Source: Kosakonia sp. BYX6 (GTDB taxonomy: Bacteria; Pseudomonadota; Gammaproteobacteria; Enterobacterales; Enterobacteriaceae). Taken from it: a stretch of DNA of 64,000 nt. The DNA lies in the NCBI RefSeq assembly GCF_038449125.1, contig NZ_CP151800.1, forward strand, positions 3,258,406 to 3,322,405, in the 5' to 3' direction. The notes beneath the pieces were generated by a model. It was not told where the DNA came from. It was given only the letters and a program-made list of their open reading frames with translations, and searched no databases. A program made the position numbers and the translations under genes. Below, piece after piece: positions 9,542 through 18,564 of this stretch (within the stretch, counting starts at the first letter, position 1; every line of letters starts with the position of its first letter).

Positions 9542-12229
9542 ATGACTGATGAGCCTTTGCGCCCCAATCCCGACCGGCTGCTGGAACATGCCGCCAACGC
9601 GCACCGGGGAAAGCTGAAGATCTTTTTCGGTGCCTGCGCCGGGGTGGGCAAAACTTACGCCATGTTGCAGGAAGCCCAGCGGCTGCGGGCGCAGGGGCTG
9701 GATATTTTGCCGGGCGTGGTGGAAACCCACGGGCGCAAAGAGACTGCCGCCCTGCTGGAAGGGCTTGCCCTCCAACCGGTGCGGCGCATTCATCATCGTG
9801 GCCGTTGGGTTGAAGAGTTTGATCTGGACGCCGCCCTTGCGCGGCGTCCAGCGTTGATTTTGATGGACGAACTGGCACACAGCAACGCGCCCGGTTCACG
9901 TCACCCGAAACGCTGGCAGGACGTTGAAGAGTTGCTGGAAGCCGGTATCGATGTTTTTACCACCGTCAACGTTCAGCATCTGGAAAGCCTCAACGATGTG
10001 GTCAGCGGCGTAACCGGTATTCAGGTACGCGAAACTGTGCCGGATCCTTTTTTCGACAGCGCCGACGAAATCGTGCTGGTAGATCTGCCGCCGGACGATC
10101 TGCGCCAGCGCCTGCACGAAGGCAAAGTCTATATTGGCGGCCAGGCCGAGCGTGCCATCGAACACTTCTTTCGCAAAGGCAACCTGATTGCGCTGCGTGA
10201 ACTGGCGCTGCGCCGTACGGCCGATCGCGTGGACGATCAAATGCGCGCCTGGCGCGACCGCCAGGGTGAGGAGAAAGTCTGGCACACGCGCGACGCCATT
10301 TTGCTGTGCATCGGGCATGGCGCGGCCAATGAAAAGTTGATCCGCACCGCCGCGCGTCTGGCGGCAAAGCTCGGCAGTGCCTGGCACGCGGTATATGTCG
10401 AAACGCCGACGTTGCATAAATTACCGGAGCCGCAACGGCGGGCGATTTTAAACGCCCTGCACCTTGCTCAGGAACTCGGCGCAGAGACCGCCACCCTTTC
10501 CGACCCGGTAGAAGATAAAGCGATACTGCGTTACGCCCGTGAGCATAATCTCGGCAAAATTTTGATTGGTCGCCGCGAAAAACGCCGCGGGTGGCGCCGG
10601 GAGTCGTTTGCCGAAAAGCTGGCTCAGCGCGCACCGGATCTCGACCTGGTGATTATCGCCCGACAAGAGACGCCACAGCCCTTGCCTGCTCGCGCAGGGG
10701 ATTCGCGCCCGTTTATCGAGCGCTGGCGGGTGCAATTAAAAGGTTGCGCAGTCGCGCTGGCGCTGTGTGCGGCAATTACGCTGATTGCCTTGCAGTGGCT
10801 GACGGCCTTTGATGCCACCAATCTCGTGATGATCTACCTGCTTGGGGTGGTGCTGGTGGCGCTGTTTTATGGCCGCTGGCCGTCGGCGTTCGCCACGGTT
10901 ATCAACGTGGTCAGCTTCGATCTGTTTTTTATCGCGCCGCGCGGCACGCTGGCGGTTTCCGATGTGCAGTATCTGCTGACCTTCGGCGTGATGCTGACCG
11001 TTGGCCTGGTGATCGGGAATTTGACCGCTGGGGTGCGCTACCAGGCGCGCGTGGCGCGGTATCGCGAGCAACGCACCCGCCAGCTGTACGAAATGTCGAA
11101 AGCGCTGGCGGTCGGGCGCAACAATCAGGATATCGCCGCCACCTGCGAAACGTTTATTCATTCCACGTTCGATGCGCACAGCAAAGTGTTGCTGCCGGAT
11201 GCCGCCGGGAAATTGGTGGCGTTAACGCCAACGCACGGCATGACGCCGTGGGATGATGCCATTGCCCGTTGGAGTTTTGATAAAGGCCAACCCGCCGGCG
11301 CCGGAACCGATACCCTGCCCGGCGTGCCGTATCAAATTTTGCCGCTAAAAAGCACGGAGAAAGTGCACGGGTTATTGATTGTCGAACCGGCGAATCTACG
11401 CCAATTGATGATTCCCGAGCAACAACGCCTGCTGGAAACCTTTACACTGCTGGTTACCAATGCGCTGGAGCGCCAGGCGTTGGCCACCAGCGAAGAGCAG
11501 GCGCGACTCGCCAGCGAACGAGAAAGTATTCGCAATTCGCTGCTGGCGGCGCTTTCGCATGATCTGCGCACGCCATTAACGGTGCTGTTTGGTCAAGCGG
11601 AGATCCTGACGCTGGATCTCGCCAGTGAAGGGTCGAAGCACGCGCCGCAGGCCAGCGAAATCCGCCAGCATGTGCTGAACACTACGCGGCTGGTGAATAA
11701 CCTGCTGGATATGGCGCGTATTCAATCCGGCGGCTTTAATTTGAAGCGAGAGTGGCTGACGCTGGAAGAGGTGGTCGGCAGCGCGTTACGTACACTCGAA
11801 CCGGGGTCTGGCGGCCAGCATATTGCGCTGTCGCTTCCCGACCCACTGATGTTGGTGCATGTCGATGGCCCGTTGTTTGAGCGTGTGCTGATTAATCTGC
11901 TGGAAAATGCGGTGAAATATGCCGGAAGCCGGGCAGAGATCGGGATCAGTGCGCACAGCACTGCCGAGCAGTGGACGCTGGAAGTTTGGGATAATGGGCC
12001 GGGGATCCCGCCGGGCCAGCAGACGGCGATTTTTGAGAAATTCGCGCGCGGCACGAAAGAGTCGGCGATCCCCGGCGTGGGGCTGGGGCTGGCGATTTGC
12101 CAGGCGATTATCGAGGTGCACGGCGGTACGATCAGCGCCCACAACCGCCCGCAAGGCGGCGCGCTGTTTCGTGTTACACTCGCCCGCGAAACGCCGCCGC
12201 AACTGGATGAATTACCTGAGGATCTGTGA
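9542..12229 (+). CDS. kdpD: Sensor histidine kinase KdpD
   Basis: An 895-residue membrane sensor kinase controlling kdpFABC in response to K+ limitation and turgor. Domains in order: N-terminal KdpD domain with Walker A GACAGVGKT (about residues 30-38) and LMDELAHSNAPG; USP-like domain (about 250-365); four membrane helices (about 400-500); GAF-like region; HisKA with LSHDLRTPLT (His near 673); and HATPase with LENAVKY, WDNGPGIP and GVGLGLAI. It starts 3 bases after kdpC and overlaps kdpE by 4 bases. Length is one residue more than in E. coli. Confidence 0.98.
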   Translation: MTDEPLRPNPDRLLEHAANAHRGKLKIFFGACAGVGKTYAMLQEAQRLRAQGLDILPGVVETHGRKETAALLEGLALQPVRRIHHRGRWVEEFDLDAALARRPALILMDELAHSNAPGSRHPKRWQDVEELLEAGIDVFTTVNVQHLESLNDVVSGVTGIQVRETVPDPFFDSADEIVLVDLPPDDLRQRLHEGKVYIGGQAERAIEHFFRKGNLIALRELALRRTADRVDDQMRAWRDRQGEEKVWHTRDAILLCIGHGAANEKLIRTAARLAAKLGSAWHAVYVETPTLHKLPEPQRRAILNALHLAQELGAETATLSDPVEDKAILRYAREHNLGKILIGRREKRRGWRRESFAEKLAQRAPDLDLVIIARQETPQPLPARAGDSRPFIERWRVQLKGCAVALALCAAITLIALQWLTAFDATNLVMIYLLGVVLVALFYGRWPSAFATVINVVSFDLFFIAPRGTLAVSDVQYLLTFGVMLTVGLVIGNLTAGVRYQARVARYREQRTRQLYEMSKALAVGRNNQDIAATCETFIHSTFDAHSKVLLPDAAGKLVALTPTHGMTPWDDAIARWSFDKGQPAGAGTDTLPGVPYQILPLKSTEKVHGLLIVEPANLRQLMIPEQQRLLETFTLLVTNALERQALATSEEQARLASERESIRNSLLAALSHDLRTPLTVLFGQAEILTLDLASEGSKHAPQASEIRQHVLNTTRLVNNLLDMARIQSGGFNLKREWLTLEEVVGSALRTLEPGSGGQHIALSLPDPLMLVHVDGPLFERVLINLLENAVKYAGSRAEIGISAHSTAEQWTLEVWDNGPGIPPGQQTAIFEKFARGTKESAIPGVGLGLAICQAIIEVHGGTISAHNRPQGGALFRVTLARETPPQLDELPEDL

Positions 12230-12903
12230 TTAACGTTCTGATTGTCGAAGATGAACAAGCCATCCGCCGTTTTCTGCGCACCGCGCTGGAAGCCGAAGGG
12301 TTACGCGTGTACGAAGCCGAAACATTGCAACGCGGTTTGCTCGAAGCGGCGACACGTAAGCCCGATCTGGTCATTCTCGATCTAGGGCTGCCGGATGGCG
12401 ATGGTCTCGATTTTATCCTCGATGTGCGCCAGTGGAGCCAGATGCCGATTATCGTGTTGTCGGCGAGAATTGAAGAGAGCGACAAGATTGCCGCGCTGGA
12501 TGCCGGTGCCGATGATTACCTCAGTAAACCGTTCGGCATTGGCGAGTTGCAGGCGCGGTTGCGCGTCGCGCTGCGTCGGCACGCTGCCACTACGCCGGGT
12601 GAACCGGTGGTCACCTTTTCTGATATTCGCGTTGATCTGGCCAACCGCCGTATTCAGCGCGCTGATGAAGAGATTCATCTGACGCCAATTGAGTTTCGCC
12701 TGCTGGCGGTGCTGCTGAATAACCATGGCAAAGTGCTGACTCAACGGCAGTTGCTCAGCCAGGTGTGGGGGCCAAACGCCGTCGAGCACAGCCATTATTT
12801 GCGCATTTATATGGGTCATCTGCGGCAAAAGCTGGAAGCCGATCCAGCCCGCCCTCACCATTTATTAACGGAAACCGGGATTGGTTACCGGTTTATGCTG
12901 TAA
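12226..12903 (+). CDS. kdpE: Response regulator KdpE
   Basis: A 225-residue OmpR-type regulator. The receiver domain carries the acidic pair in VEDE and phospho-acceptor Asp52 (VILDLGLPDGDG), with Lys in YLSKPF; the C-terminal winged helix ends with HLLTETGIGYRF. It activates kdpF transcription when phosphorylated by KdpD. Start is GTG at 12226, overlapping the kdpD stop (GTGA). Confidence 0.98.
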   Translation: MINVLIVEDEQAIRRFLRTALEAEGLRVYEAETLQRGLLEAATRKPDLVILDLGLPDGDGLDFILDVRQWSQMPIIVLSARIEESDKIAALDAGADDYLSKPFGIGELQARLRVALRRHAATTPGEPVVTFSDIRVDLANRRIQRADEEIHLTPIEFRLLAVLLNNHGKVLTQRQLLSQVWGPNAVEHSHYLRIYMGHLRQKLEADPARPHHLLTETGIGYRFML

Positions 12904-12923
12904 CGCTTTTTAAGGAAGGAATC

Positions 12924-13352
12924 ATGAGTGCCTGGCTAATTTACGCATTGTTGTCGGCGGTCACCGCTGCGCTGGTGGCGATCTTCGGCAAGATTGGTTT
13001 GCAACATCTTGATGCCAATACCGCGACCGCGATCCGCGCCGTGGTGATGGCGCTATTTCTGGTGGGTGTAGTGGTGGTTCAGGGCAAACTGTCTTTGGTT
13101 TCCACGGTATTCGCCGATAAAAAAGCGTTGTTGTTTATTGTGATGAGCGGCGTAGCGGGTGCGCTGTCGTGGCTGTTTTATTTTATGGCGATCAAAAGCG
13201 GCAATGTGTCGCGGGTTGCGCCCATCGACAAGTTGAGCGTGGTGTTCGCGGTGATTCTGGCGGTGGTGTTGTTTGGCGAGAAAGTGTCGTTGATTTCGGC
13301 GGCGGGTGTGGCGTTGATCACGGCCGGTGCGTTGATGGTGGCAATGGGGTAA
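12924..13352 (+). CDS. Half-size EamA (drug/metabolite transporter superfamily) protein
   Basis: A 142-residue membrane protein made of a single EamA-like unit with about five hydrophobic helices. Characteristic features are the opening WLIYALLSAVTAALVAIFGKIGL, broken here only for description, the SGVAGALSWLFYF segment and the terminal GVALITAGALMV. Full EamA transporters carry two such units, so this one probably works as a dimer; the substrate is unknown. It begins 20 bases after kdpE with an AAGGAAGG ribosome binding site and no terminator between, so read-through from the kdp operon is likely. E. coli has speF/potE at this position instead. Confidence 0.8.
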   Translation: MSAWLIYALLSAVTAALVAIFGKIGLQHLDANTATAIRAVVMALFLVGVVVVQGKLSLVSTVFADKKALLFIVMSGVAGALSWLFYFMAIKSGNVSRVAPIDKLSVVFAVILAVVLFGEKVSLISAAGVALITAGALMVAMG

Positions 13353-13360
13353 GTTTGTTC

Positions 13361-13417
13361 GCCGAATGGCGGCTACGTTGATTGTGTAGGTCGGATAAGC
13401 GTCAGCGCCATCCGACA
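13361..13417. repeat. Pair of REP elements (BIME)
   Basis: Two inverted-repeat units, GCCGAATGGCGGC (13361-13373) and TAGGTCGGATAAGC...GCGCCATCCGACA (13387-13417), lie between the convergent EamA gene and pgm, as is usual for these repeats. Confidence 0.75.
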
Positions 13418-13419
13418 CA

Positions 13420-13446
13420 AAAAAGGCTCCCGAAGGAGCCTTTCTG
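13420..13446. terminator. Bidirectional terminator between the EamA gene and pgm
   Basis: The stem AAAGGCTCC / GGAGCCTTT with loop CGAA is flanked by A residues on the left and T residues on the right. On the minus strand it gives a strong U tract right after the pgm stop; on the plus strand the tract is weaker. Confidence 0.88.
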
Positions 13447-15087
13447 TTATGCGTTTTTCAGCACTTCGCTAACAATCTCTACCGCTTCTTTCTCAATCAG
13501 CTTACGGTGTTCTTCACCGAGGAAGCTTTCGCAGTAGATTTTGTAGGCGTCTTCGGTACCGGACGGACGCGCCGCGAACCAGCCGTTGTCGGTCATGACT
13601 TTCAGACCACCAATGGAAGCGCCGTTGCCGGGTGCTGCGGTCAGACGTGCGGTGATCGGATCGCCCGCCAGCGTGTCGGCGCTCACCATTTCAGGAGAGA
13701 GCTTCGACAGCGCGGCTTTCTGCGCGGAAGAGGCGCTCGCTTGCAAACGGTTGTAACTCGGCGCGCCAAAGCGGGCGGCCAGCTCATCGTAATGCTGCTG
13801 CGGGTTTTTCCCGGTGACGGCGGTGATTTCCGCCGCCAGCAGGCACATGATGATGCCGTCTTTATCCGTTGACCACGGCGTACCGTCGAAACGCAGGAAA
13901 GACGCCCCTGCACTCTCTTCCCCGCCGAAACCGAAGCTGCCATCGTGCAGGCCATCAACAAACCATTTAAAGCCTACTGGCACTTCCACCAGCTTACGGC
14001 CTAAATCGTTGACCACGCGGTCGATCATCGCAGACGAAACCAGCGTTTTACCGACTGCCACCTCTTTGCCCCACTGCGGGCGATGCTGGAACAGATAGTT
14101 AATGGCGACAGCCAGATAGTGGTTCGGGTTCATCAAGCCAGCCGGCGTGACAATACCGTGACGGTCGTAGTCCGGGTCGTTGGCGAAAGCCAGATCGAAC
14201 TTATCACGCAGCGCCAGCAGGCCTGCCATCGCGCATTCGGAAGAGCAATCCATGCGGATCGCGCCGTCTTTGTCGAGGTGCATAAAGCGGAAAGTCTGAT
14301 CAACCTGATCGTTAACAATCGTCAGGTTCAACTTGTAGTGCTCGGCAATGCGTTTCCAGTACTCGATACCGGAACCGCCAAGCGGATCGACACCCAGCGT
14401 CAGGCCCGCTTTCTGAATCGCCGCCATATCGACGATATCGGCCAACCCTTCGATAAACGGCTGCACCAGATCTTTTTCTGTCACATGACCGGAGGCCAGC
14501 GCGGCATCCAGAGAGAGACGTTTGACCCCTTTCAGGCCGTCCGCCAGCAGCGCGTTGGCGCGATCTTCCACCACTTTGGTGACGTTGGTGTCTGCCGGGC
14601 CACCGTTAGGCGGGTTGTATTTGATACCGCCATCTTCCGGCGGGTTATGCGACGGGGTAATGACGATGCCGTCCGCTTGCGCGCCGCCGTTTTTGTTGTG
14701 CACCAGGATAGCGTTAGAGATAGCAGGCGTTGGCGTGAAGCCGTTATTTTCCTGCACTACCACGTCCACGCCGTTGGCGGTCAGCACTTCCAGCACGGAG
14801 ATAAACGCCGGTTCGGACAGCGCGTGCGTATCTTTCCCGACATAGCACGGCCCGGTAATGCCGTTTTTCGCACGTTCTTCGGCAATCGCCTGCGCGATGG
14901 CGAGAATGTGCGGCTCGTTGAAGCTGTGGCGGTCTGCGCTGCCACGGTGGCCGGACGTCCCGAATTTCACCGCATGTTCTGCGTTACCCACTTGCGGTTT
15001 CAACACGTAATACTGCGCAGTCAGCTGCGCGACGTTAATCAAATCGCCCTGTTGTGCAGGTTGCCCCGCACGCGGATGGTTAGCCAT
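13447..15087 (-). CDS. pgm: Phosphoglucomutase (alpha-D-glucose phosphate-specific)
   Basis: A 546-residue enzyme interconverting glucose-1-phosphate and glucose-6-phosphate in the cytoplasm. The phosphoserine loop is seen as [12 protein letters not shown] near residue 146, the metal loop as DPDYDRHG near 305, the sugar-binding loop as GGEESAG near 395 and the phosphate-binding loop as [12 protein letters not shown] near the C-terminus. It lies 24 bases downstream of seqA on the same strand, the seqA-pgm operon known from E. coli. Confidence 0.98.
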   Translation of the reverse strand: MANHPRAGQPAQQGDLINVAQLTAQYYVLKPQVGNAEHAVKFGTSGHRGSADRHSFNEPHILAIAQAIAEERAKNGITGPCYVGKDTHALSEPAFISVLEVLTANGVDVVVQENNGFTPTPAISNAILVHNKNGGAQADGIVITPSHNPPEDGGIKYNPPNGGPADTNVTKVVEDRANALLADGLKGVKRLSLDAALASGHVTEKDLVQPFIEGLADIVDMAAIQKAGLTLGVDPLGGSGIEYWKRIAEHYKLNLTIVNDQVDQTFRFMHLDKDGAIRMDCSSECAMAGLLALRDKFDLAFANDPDYDRHGIVTPAGLMNPNHYLAVAINYLFQHRPQWGKEVAVGKTLVSSAMIDRVVNDLGRKLVEVPVGFKWFVDGLHDGSFGFGGEESAGASFLRFDGTPWSTDKDGIIMCLLAAEITAVTGKNPQQHYDELAARFGAPSYNRLQASASSAQKAALSKLSPEMVSADTLAGDPITARLTAAPGNGASIGGLKVMTDNGWFAARPSGTEDAYKIYCESFLGEEHRKLIEKEAVEIVSEVLKNA

Positions 15088-15111
15088 TGCCTGGTCCTTT
15101 CAATGCAAGGA

Positions 15112-15666
15112 TTAAATTGTGCCGCAAACTTTTTCAATCAATTCCGCGGGGAACTGCATTGACTGCATGATGTGCTCGATCATGCTGCATTTACGACCCG
15201 TATTGGTGTTGGTGATGACCCAGTAAGGAGTATTCGGCACCTGTTTTGGCTTGGTCTGGTTGCCGTTTTGCAACAGAGTTTGCTCATCGGCTGCAAAGTA
15301 TACGCGTGTGCGCCCATGCAGGGATTCGGTGGATTCCGTAAACCCTTTATCATCGAGTGAATAGAGTGTAGACAGTACCAGCAGAAAGCGATTAACGGCT
15401 TTTTTCTGCTCGGCGTATTCATCAGATAGTAGAAGTTCGCGAACGGCGCGGACTTTATCTTTAGCGGTGTTTGCCGGTTTTACCCCTTCAACGGTACTGG
15501 TTGTACGCGTTTCTTTTACCGGCGCGAGGTTCGTGGCGGGCTGTGACTGTGGCACGGCGGAAAATTTTAACATGCGCCGTAAAATGTCGGATGCGCTCTC
15601 GCCAATGTGCTTTGTGTGACTGGCAATGTAGCTGTAGAGCTCATCATCAACTTCGATCGTTTTCAT
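15112..15666 (-). CDS. seqA: Replication initiation negative regulator SeqA
   Basis: A 184-residue protein that binds hemimethylated GATC, sequesters oriC and organises new DNA behind the fork. The N-terminal oligomerisation domain (MKTIEVDDELYSYIASHTKH, residues 1-35) and the C-terminal DNA-binding domain (about residues 70-184, with ESLHGRTRVYFA and NTGRKCSMIEHIM) are nearly identical to E. coli SeqA. The linker (about 40-65) is the only divergent part and makes the protein three residues longer. It is followed by pgm. Confidence 0.98.
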   Translation of the reverse strand: MKTIEVDDELYSYIASHTKHIGESASDILRRMLKFSAVPQSQPATNLAPVKETRTTSTVEGVKPANTAKDKVRAVRELLLSDEYAEQKKAVNRFLLVLSTLYSLDDKGFTESTESLHGRTRVYFAADEQTLLQNGNQTKPKQVPNTPYWVITNTNTGRKCSMIEHIMQSMQFPAELIEKVCGTI

Positions 15667-15848
15667 CTTAATCCAGTGTTATATAAAATCTGAATACAAG
15701 TGTTGGGATTATAAAGTGAAATCTCAACAGCGGATAGCGTCAAACCAGGATGGCGGCAAAACTCAGAGTAATTCTTAACCTTGCAGCCGGGCGGCAGAAT
15801 GTTCACCATAATAACCTAACCCGATAGAGTGAAAAAAAGAACTTTGCC

Positions 15849-16622
15849 ATGAAATTGAACACGCGCGCGCAAACTGCACAACATCCGCACAACAATTCCC
15901 CGGTCGTCCTTGTACATGGCCTGTTTGGTAGCCTCGACAACCTCGGTGTGCTCGCCCGCGACCTGGTTCAGGACCACGATGTGTTGCAAGTGGATATGCG
16001 CAACCACGGTTTATCACCCCGCTCGCCGGAGATGAATTACCCGGCGATGGCGCAGGATTTACTGGATACCCTGGATGCCAACCAGATCGATAAAGCCACC
16101 TTTATTGGTCACTCAATGGGCGGTAAAGCAGTGATGGCATTGAGCGCGCTGGCACCCGAACGTATCAATCAATTAGTGGCGATCGATATTGCGCCGGTGG
16201 ATTATAAGGTTCGCCGCCACGATGAGATTTTTGCTGCGGTGAATGCCGTGAGCGAGGCGCAGGCCACCACGCGCCAGCAGGCCGCCGCGCTGATGCGTGA
16301 TCATGTAAATGAAGAAGGCGTGATTCAGTTTCTACTGAAATCCTTTGTCGAAGGCGAATGGCGCTTCAATGTGCCGGTGCTGTGGGATCAATATCCTCAT
16401 ATTGTTGGCTGGGAAACGGTGCCCGCGTGGGATAAACCCGCCCTTTTCGTTCGCGGCGGCAACTCGCCGTATGTCACCGAAGCGTACCGCGATGCGCTGC
16501 TGGCGCAATTCCCGCAGGCGCGGGCGCACGTGATTGCCGGTGCCGGGCACTGGGTGCATGCGGAAAAACCGGAGGCGGTGATGCGGGCGATTCGCCGGTA
16601 TCTCACTGAAAAGGCAAACTGA
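15849..16622 (+). CDS. ybfF: Esterase YbfF (alpha/beta hydrolase)
   Basis: A 257-residue alpha/beta hydrolase. The oxyanion region is VLVHGLFGSLDNLG, the nucleophile elbow is GHSMGGKA (Ser near residue 92), and the catalytic His is in GAGHWVHAEKP near residue 237. E. coli YbfF hydrolyses short acyl esters including acyl-CoA types in vitro; the physiological substrate is not settled. Divergent from seqA, with 182 bases between them that presumably hold both promoters. Confidence 0.93.
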   Translation: MKLNTRAQTAQHPHNNSPVVLVHGLFGSLDNLGVLARDLVQDHDVLQVDMRNHGLSPRSPEMNYPAMAQDLLDTLDANQIDKATFIGHSMGGKAVMALSALAPERINQLVAIDIAPVDYKVRRHDEIFAAVNAVSEAQATTRQQAAALMRDHVNEEGVIQFLLKSFVEGEWRFNVPVLWDQYPHIVGWETVPAWDKPALFVRGGNSPYVTEAYRDALLAQFPQARAHVIAGAGHWVHAEKPEAVMRAIRRYLTEKAN

Positions 16623-16753
16623 TTAAAAAGGCGGCGACCGGTCGTTTCATCGCGTCCGGTCGTTGGCGCACTCGTTATGCTGATGTATGATGGCGCGCTA
16701 TTCAGCCCGGGCAGCAGCCCGATTGCTTGTTTCTCCCGTAGTATGCTTAGACC

Positions 16754-17035
16754 ATGGCTAAAGAACAAACGGACCGTACGACACTAGATCTGTTCGCGAA
16801 TGAGCGTCGCCCGGGACGACCGAAGACAAACCCGCTCGCGCGCGATGAACAGTTGCGCATCAACAAACGCAATCAGCTAAAACGCGATAAGGTTCGTGGG
16901 CTTAAACGCGTCGAACTCAAACTGAACGTGGACGCTGTGGACGCCTTAAACGAGCTGGCAGACGCGCGCGAGATGAGCCGCAGCGAGCTTATCGAAGAGA
17001 TGCTTTTGGCACAGTTGAAAGCATTGCGCGGATAG
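16754..17035 (+). CDS. ybfE: YbfE, small ribbon-helix-helix-like protein (LexA-regulated in E. coli)
   Basis: A 93-residue basic protein with the YbfE signature [15 protein letters not shown] and [16 protein letters not shown] at the N-terminus, and a C-terminal ribbon-helix-helix-like segment ([20 protein letters not shown], then [11 protein letters not shown]). The family is described as LexA-regulated and CopB-like, but I see no convincing SOS box (CTGT-N8-ACAG) upstream here. It lies upstream of fldA on the same strand; the 163-base gap has a likely fldA promoter, so they need not be one operon. Confidence 0.88.
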   Translation: MAKEQTDRTTLDLFANERRPGRPKTNPLARDEQLRINKRNQLKRDKVRGLKRVELKLNVDAVDALNELADAREMSRSELIEEMLLAQLKALRG

Positions 17036-17198
17036 CGAATCCTCCGAATCATCGTTTTATCAACACTTTCATGTGGCATACAGTGCAGTCCGTGGCGATA
17101 GCAGTTTCCGCGTGCTTCTCTGTTCTGCTATGATTGCCCTTATCTGTGGGCTTAGCGCCCCCCCTATACTCATTAAGATTCAAGAGGTTATTTTACTC

Positions 17199-17729
17199 AT
17201 GGCAATTACAGGCATTTTCTTCGGCAGCGACACAGGCAACACCGAAAATATCGCGAAAATGATTCAGAGTCAGCTCGGTAAAGACGTTGCCGATGTCCAT
17301 GACATTGCCAAGAGCAGCAAAGAAGATATCGAAGGGTATGACATTCTGTTGCTCGGCATTCCGACCTGGTATTACGGCGAAGCGCAATGTGATTGGGATG
17401 ACTTCTTCCCGACGCTGGAAGAGATTGATTTCAATGGTAAATTAGTTGCGCTGTTCGGCTGTGGCGACCAGGAAGATTATGCAGAATATTTCTGTGATGC
17501 GCTGGGCACTATTCGCGACATTATTGAACCGCGCGGCGCGACCATTGTGGGCCACTGGCCTACCGCGGGTTACCACTTCGAAGCGTCGAAAGGCCTGGCG
17601 GATGATGACCACTTTGTAGGTCTGGCGATTGACGAAGATCGTCAACCGGAACTGACCGCAGAACGCGTTCAGAAATGGGTGAAGCAGGTTTCAGAAGAAC
17701 TGCACCTGAACGACATCCTTAATGCCTGA
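17199..17729 (+). CDS. fldA: Flavodoxin 1
   Basis: A 176-residue FMN-binding electron carrier serving, among others, pyruvate-formate-lyase activase, biotin synthase and IspG/IspH. The phosphate-binding loop GSDTGNTE is at residues 9-16, and the isoalloxazine-flanking segments [12 protein letters not shown] and [16 protein letters not shown] are present. ATG at 17199 with AAGAGG upstream gives exactly the normal length; the longer upstream frame is spurious. Placed upstream of uof-fur as in E. coli. Confidence 0.98.
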   Translation: MAITGIFFGSDTGNTENIAKMIQSQLGKDVADVHDIAKSSKEDIEGYDILLLGIPTWYYGEAQCDWDDFFPTLEEIDFNGKLVALFGCGDQEDYAEYFCDALGTIRDIIEPRGATIVGHWPTAGYHFEASKGLADDDHFVGLAIDEDRQPELTAERVQKWVKQVSEELHLNDILNA

Positions 17730-17735
17730 TATCTT

Positions 17736-17759
17736 CGGCGCAATCTGTGGGTTGCGCCG
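17736..17759 (+). terminator. Hairpin after fldA, weak terminator
   Basis: CGGCGCAA and TTGCGCCG form an 8-base stem just after the fldA stop. No run of T follows, so it may be an mRNA-stabilising hairpin and not a strong intrinsic terminator. Confidence 0.45.
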
Positions 17760-17799
17760 TATCAATAGATAAAAGCAATGGAAATAATTGCTACAATTT

Positions 17800-17828
17800 T
17801 TTAACTTTTTTCTCCATCGCTGTACAAT
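17800..17828 (+). promoter_or_regulatory. Candidate fur promoter
   Basis: TACAAT at 17823-17828 is preceded at 17 bases by TTTAAC. It lies 113 bases before uof. The match to sigma-70 boxes is moderate, in keeping with a regulated promoter. Confidence 0.4.
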
Positions 17829-17936
17829 GAGCCCTGCTAAACTCGGTGCGGCTGACCAGGAGTTTGTCGGCGACACCACGTTTTATAAGCTTACTTTACT
17901 TGAGGGCTTGCAGTTTTCATTTATACATGGCAGTTC

Positions 17937-17955
17937 TATAATGATACGCATTATC
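17937..17955. promoter_or_regulatory. Fur box overlapping the uof start
   Basis: TATAATGATACGCATTATC matches the 19-base Fur consensus at 16 positions. It spans the uof start codon (17941), so Fur could bind here to autoregulate its own operon. Confidence 0.75.
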
Positions 17956-18027
17956 CCAGGTGCATTCCTTATTACTTCCGCGAAGGAAGTGAATCGTATA
18001 GCAACAGGACAGATTCCGCATGACTGA
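17941..18027 (+). CDS. uof: Uof, leader peptide upstream of fur
   Basis: A 28-residue reading frame (beginning MIRIIPGAFLIT and ending RIATGQIPHD) that overlaps the fur start by 8 bases. In E. coli translation of fur depends on translation of uof, and the iron-stress small RNA RyhB represses fur by pairing near the uof start. The length, the C-terminal sequence and the overlap geometry are all kept here. A ribosome binding site is not obvious; GGCAG lies about 9 bases upstream. Confidence 0.82.
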   Translation: MIRIIPGAFLITSAKEVNRIATGQIPHD

Positions 18028-18466
18028 CAACAATACCGCATTAAAGAAGGCCGGCCTGAAAGTCACGCTTCCTCGGTTAAAAATCCTGGAAGTGCTTCAG
18101 GAGCCGGATAACCATCATGTCAGTGCGGAAGATCTATATAAACGTCTGATCGACATGGGCGAAGAGATTGGGCTGGCAACGGTTTATCGTGTTCTGAACC
18201 AGTTTGATGACGCCGGGATTGTGACCCGTCATAACTTTGAAGGCGGCAAGTCCGTTTTTGAACTGACTCAGCAGCATCACCACGATCACCTTATTTGCCT
18301 CGATTGCGGAAAAGTCATTGAATTCAGTGATGATTCCATCGAAGCACGTCAACGCGAAATTGCCACCAAACACGGCATTCGCCTGACTAACCACAGTCTG
18401 TACCTGTATGGCCATTGTGCCGAAGGTGACTGTCGCGAAGATGAACACGCGCACGACGCAAAATAA
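18020..18466 (+). CDS. fur: Ferric uptake regulator Fur
   Basis: A 148-residue iron-responsive repressor. The winged-helix DNA-binding domain covers about residues 1-82 (LKVTLPRLKILEVL, GLATVYRVLNQF). The metal-binding region has the HHHDH cluster at residues 86-90 and the CxxC pair Cys93/Cys96. The C-terminus is rich in His and Asp. Its ATG lies inside the end of uof in another frame, coupling the two. Confidence 0.98.
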   Translation: MTDNNTALKKAGLKVTLPRLKILEVLQEPDNHHVSAEDLYKRLIDMGEEIGLATVYRVLNQFDDAGIVTRHNFEGGKSVFELTQQHHHDHLICLDCGKVIEFSDDSIEARQREIATKHGIRLTNHSLYLYGHCAEGDCREDEHAHDAK

Positions 18467-18481
18467 TCTTTTTTGATAGGC

Positions 18482-18511
18482 AAAAGCCAACCGTCAGGTT
18501 GGCTTTTTTTT
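18482..18511 (+). terminator. Rho-independent terminator of fur
   Basis: AAAAGCCAACC, loop GTCA, GGTTGGCTTTT followed by further T residues, 15 bases after the fur stop. Confidence 0.93.
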
Positions 18512-18520
18512 GTCTGCAAA

Positions 18521-18551
18521 TAAAAAGCCCGGCACATTTGAATCGCCGGGC
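18521..18551 (-). terminator. Rho-independent terminator of the chiP-chitobiase operon
   Basis: On the minus strand GCCCGGC and GCCGGGC form a 7-base stem with an 11-base loop, followed by TTTTTATT. It lies just past the stop of the GH20 gene and back to back with the fur terminator. Confidence 0.88.
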
Positions 18552-18564
18552 ATGAGCAGAAAAA

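Noticed and set aside
14083-15162. 359-residue open frame antisense to pgm
   Set aside because: Fully covered by pgm and the seqA-pgm junction; no homology features.
16623-16753. LexA (SOS) box upstream of ybfE
   Set aside because: The family is described as LexA-regulated, but I found no CTGT-N8-ACAG match in this gap.
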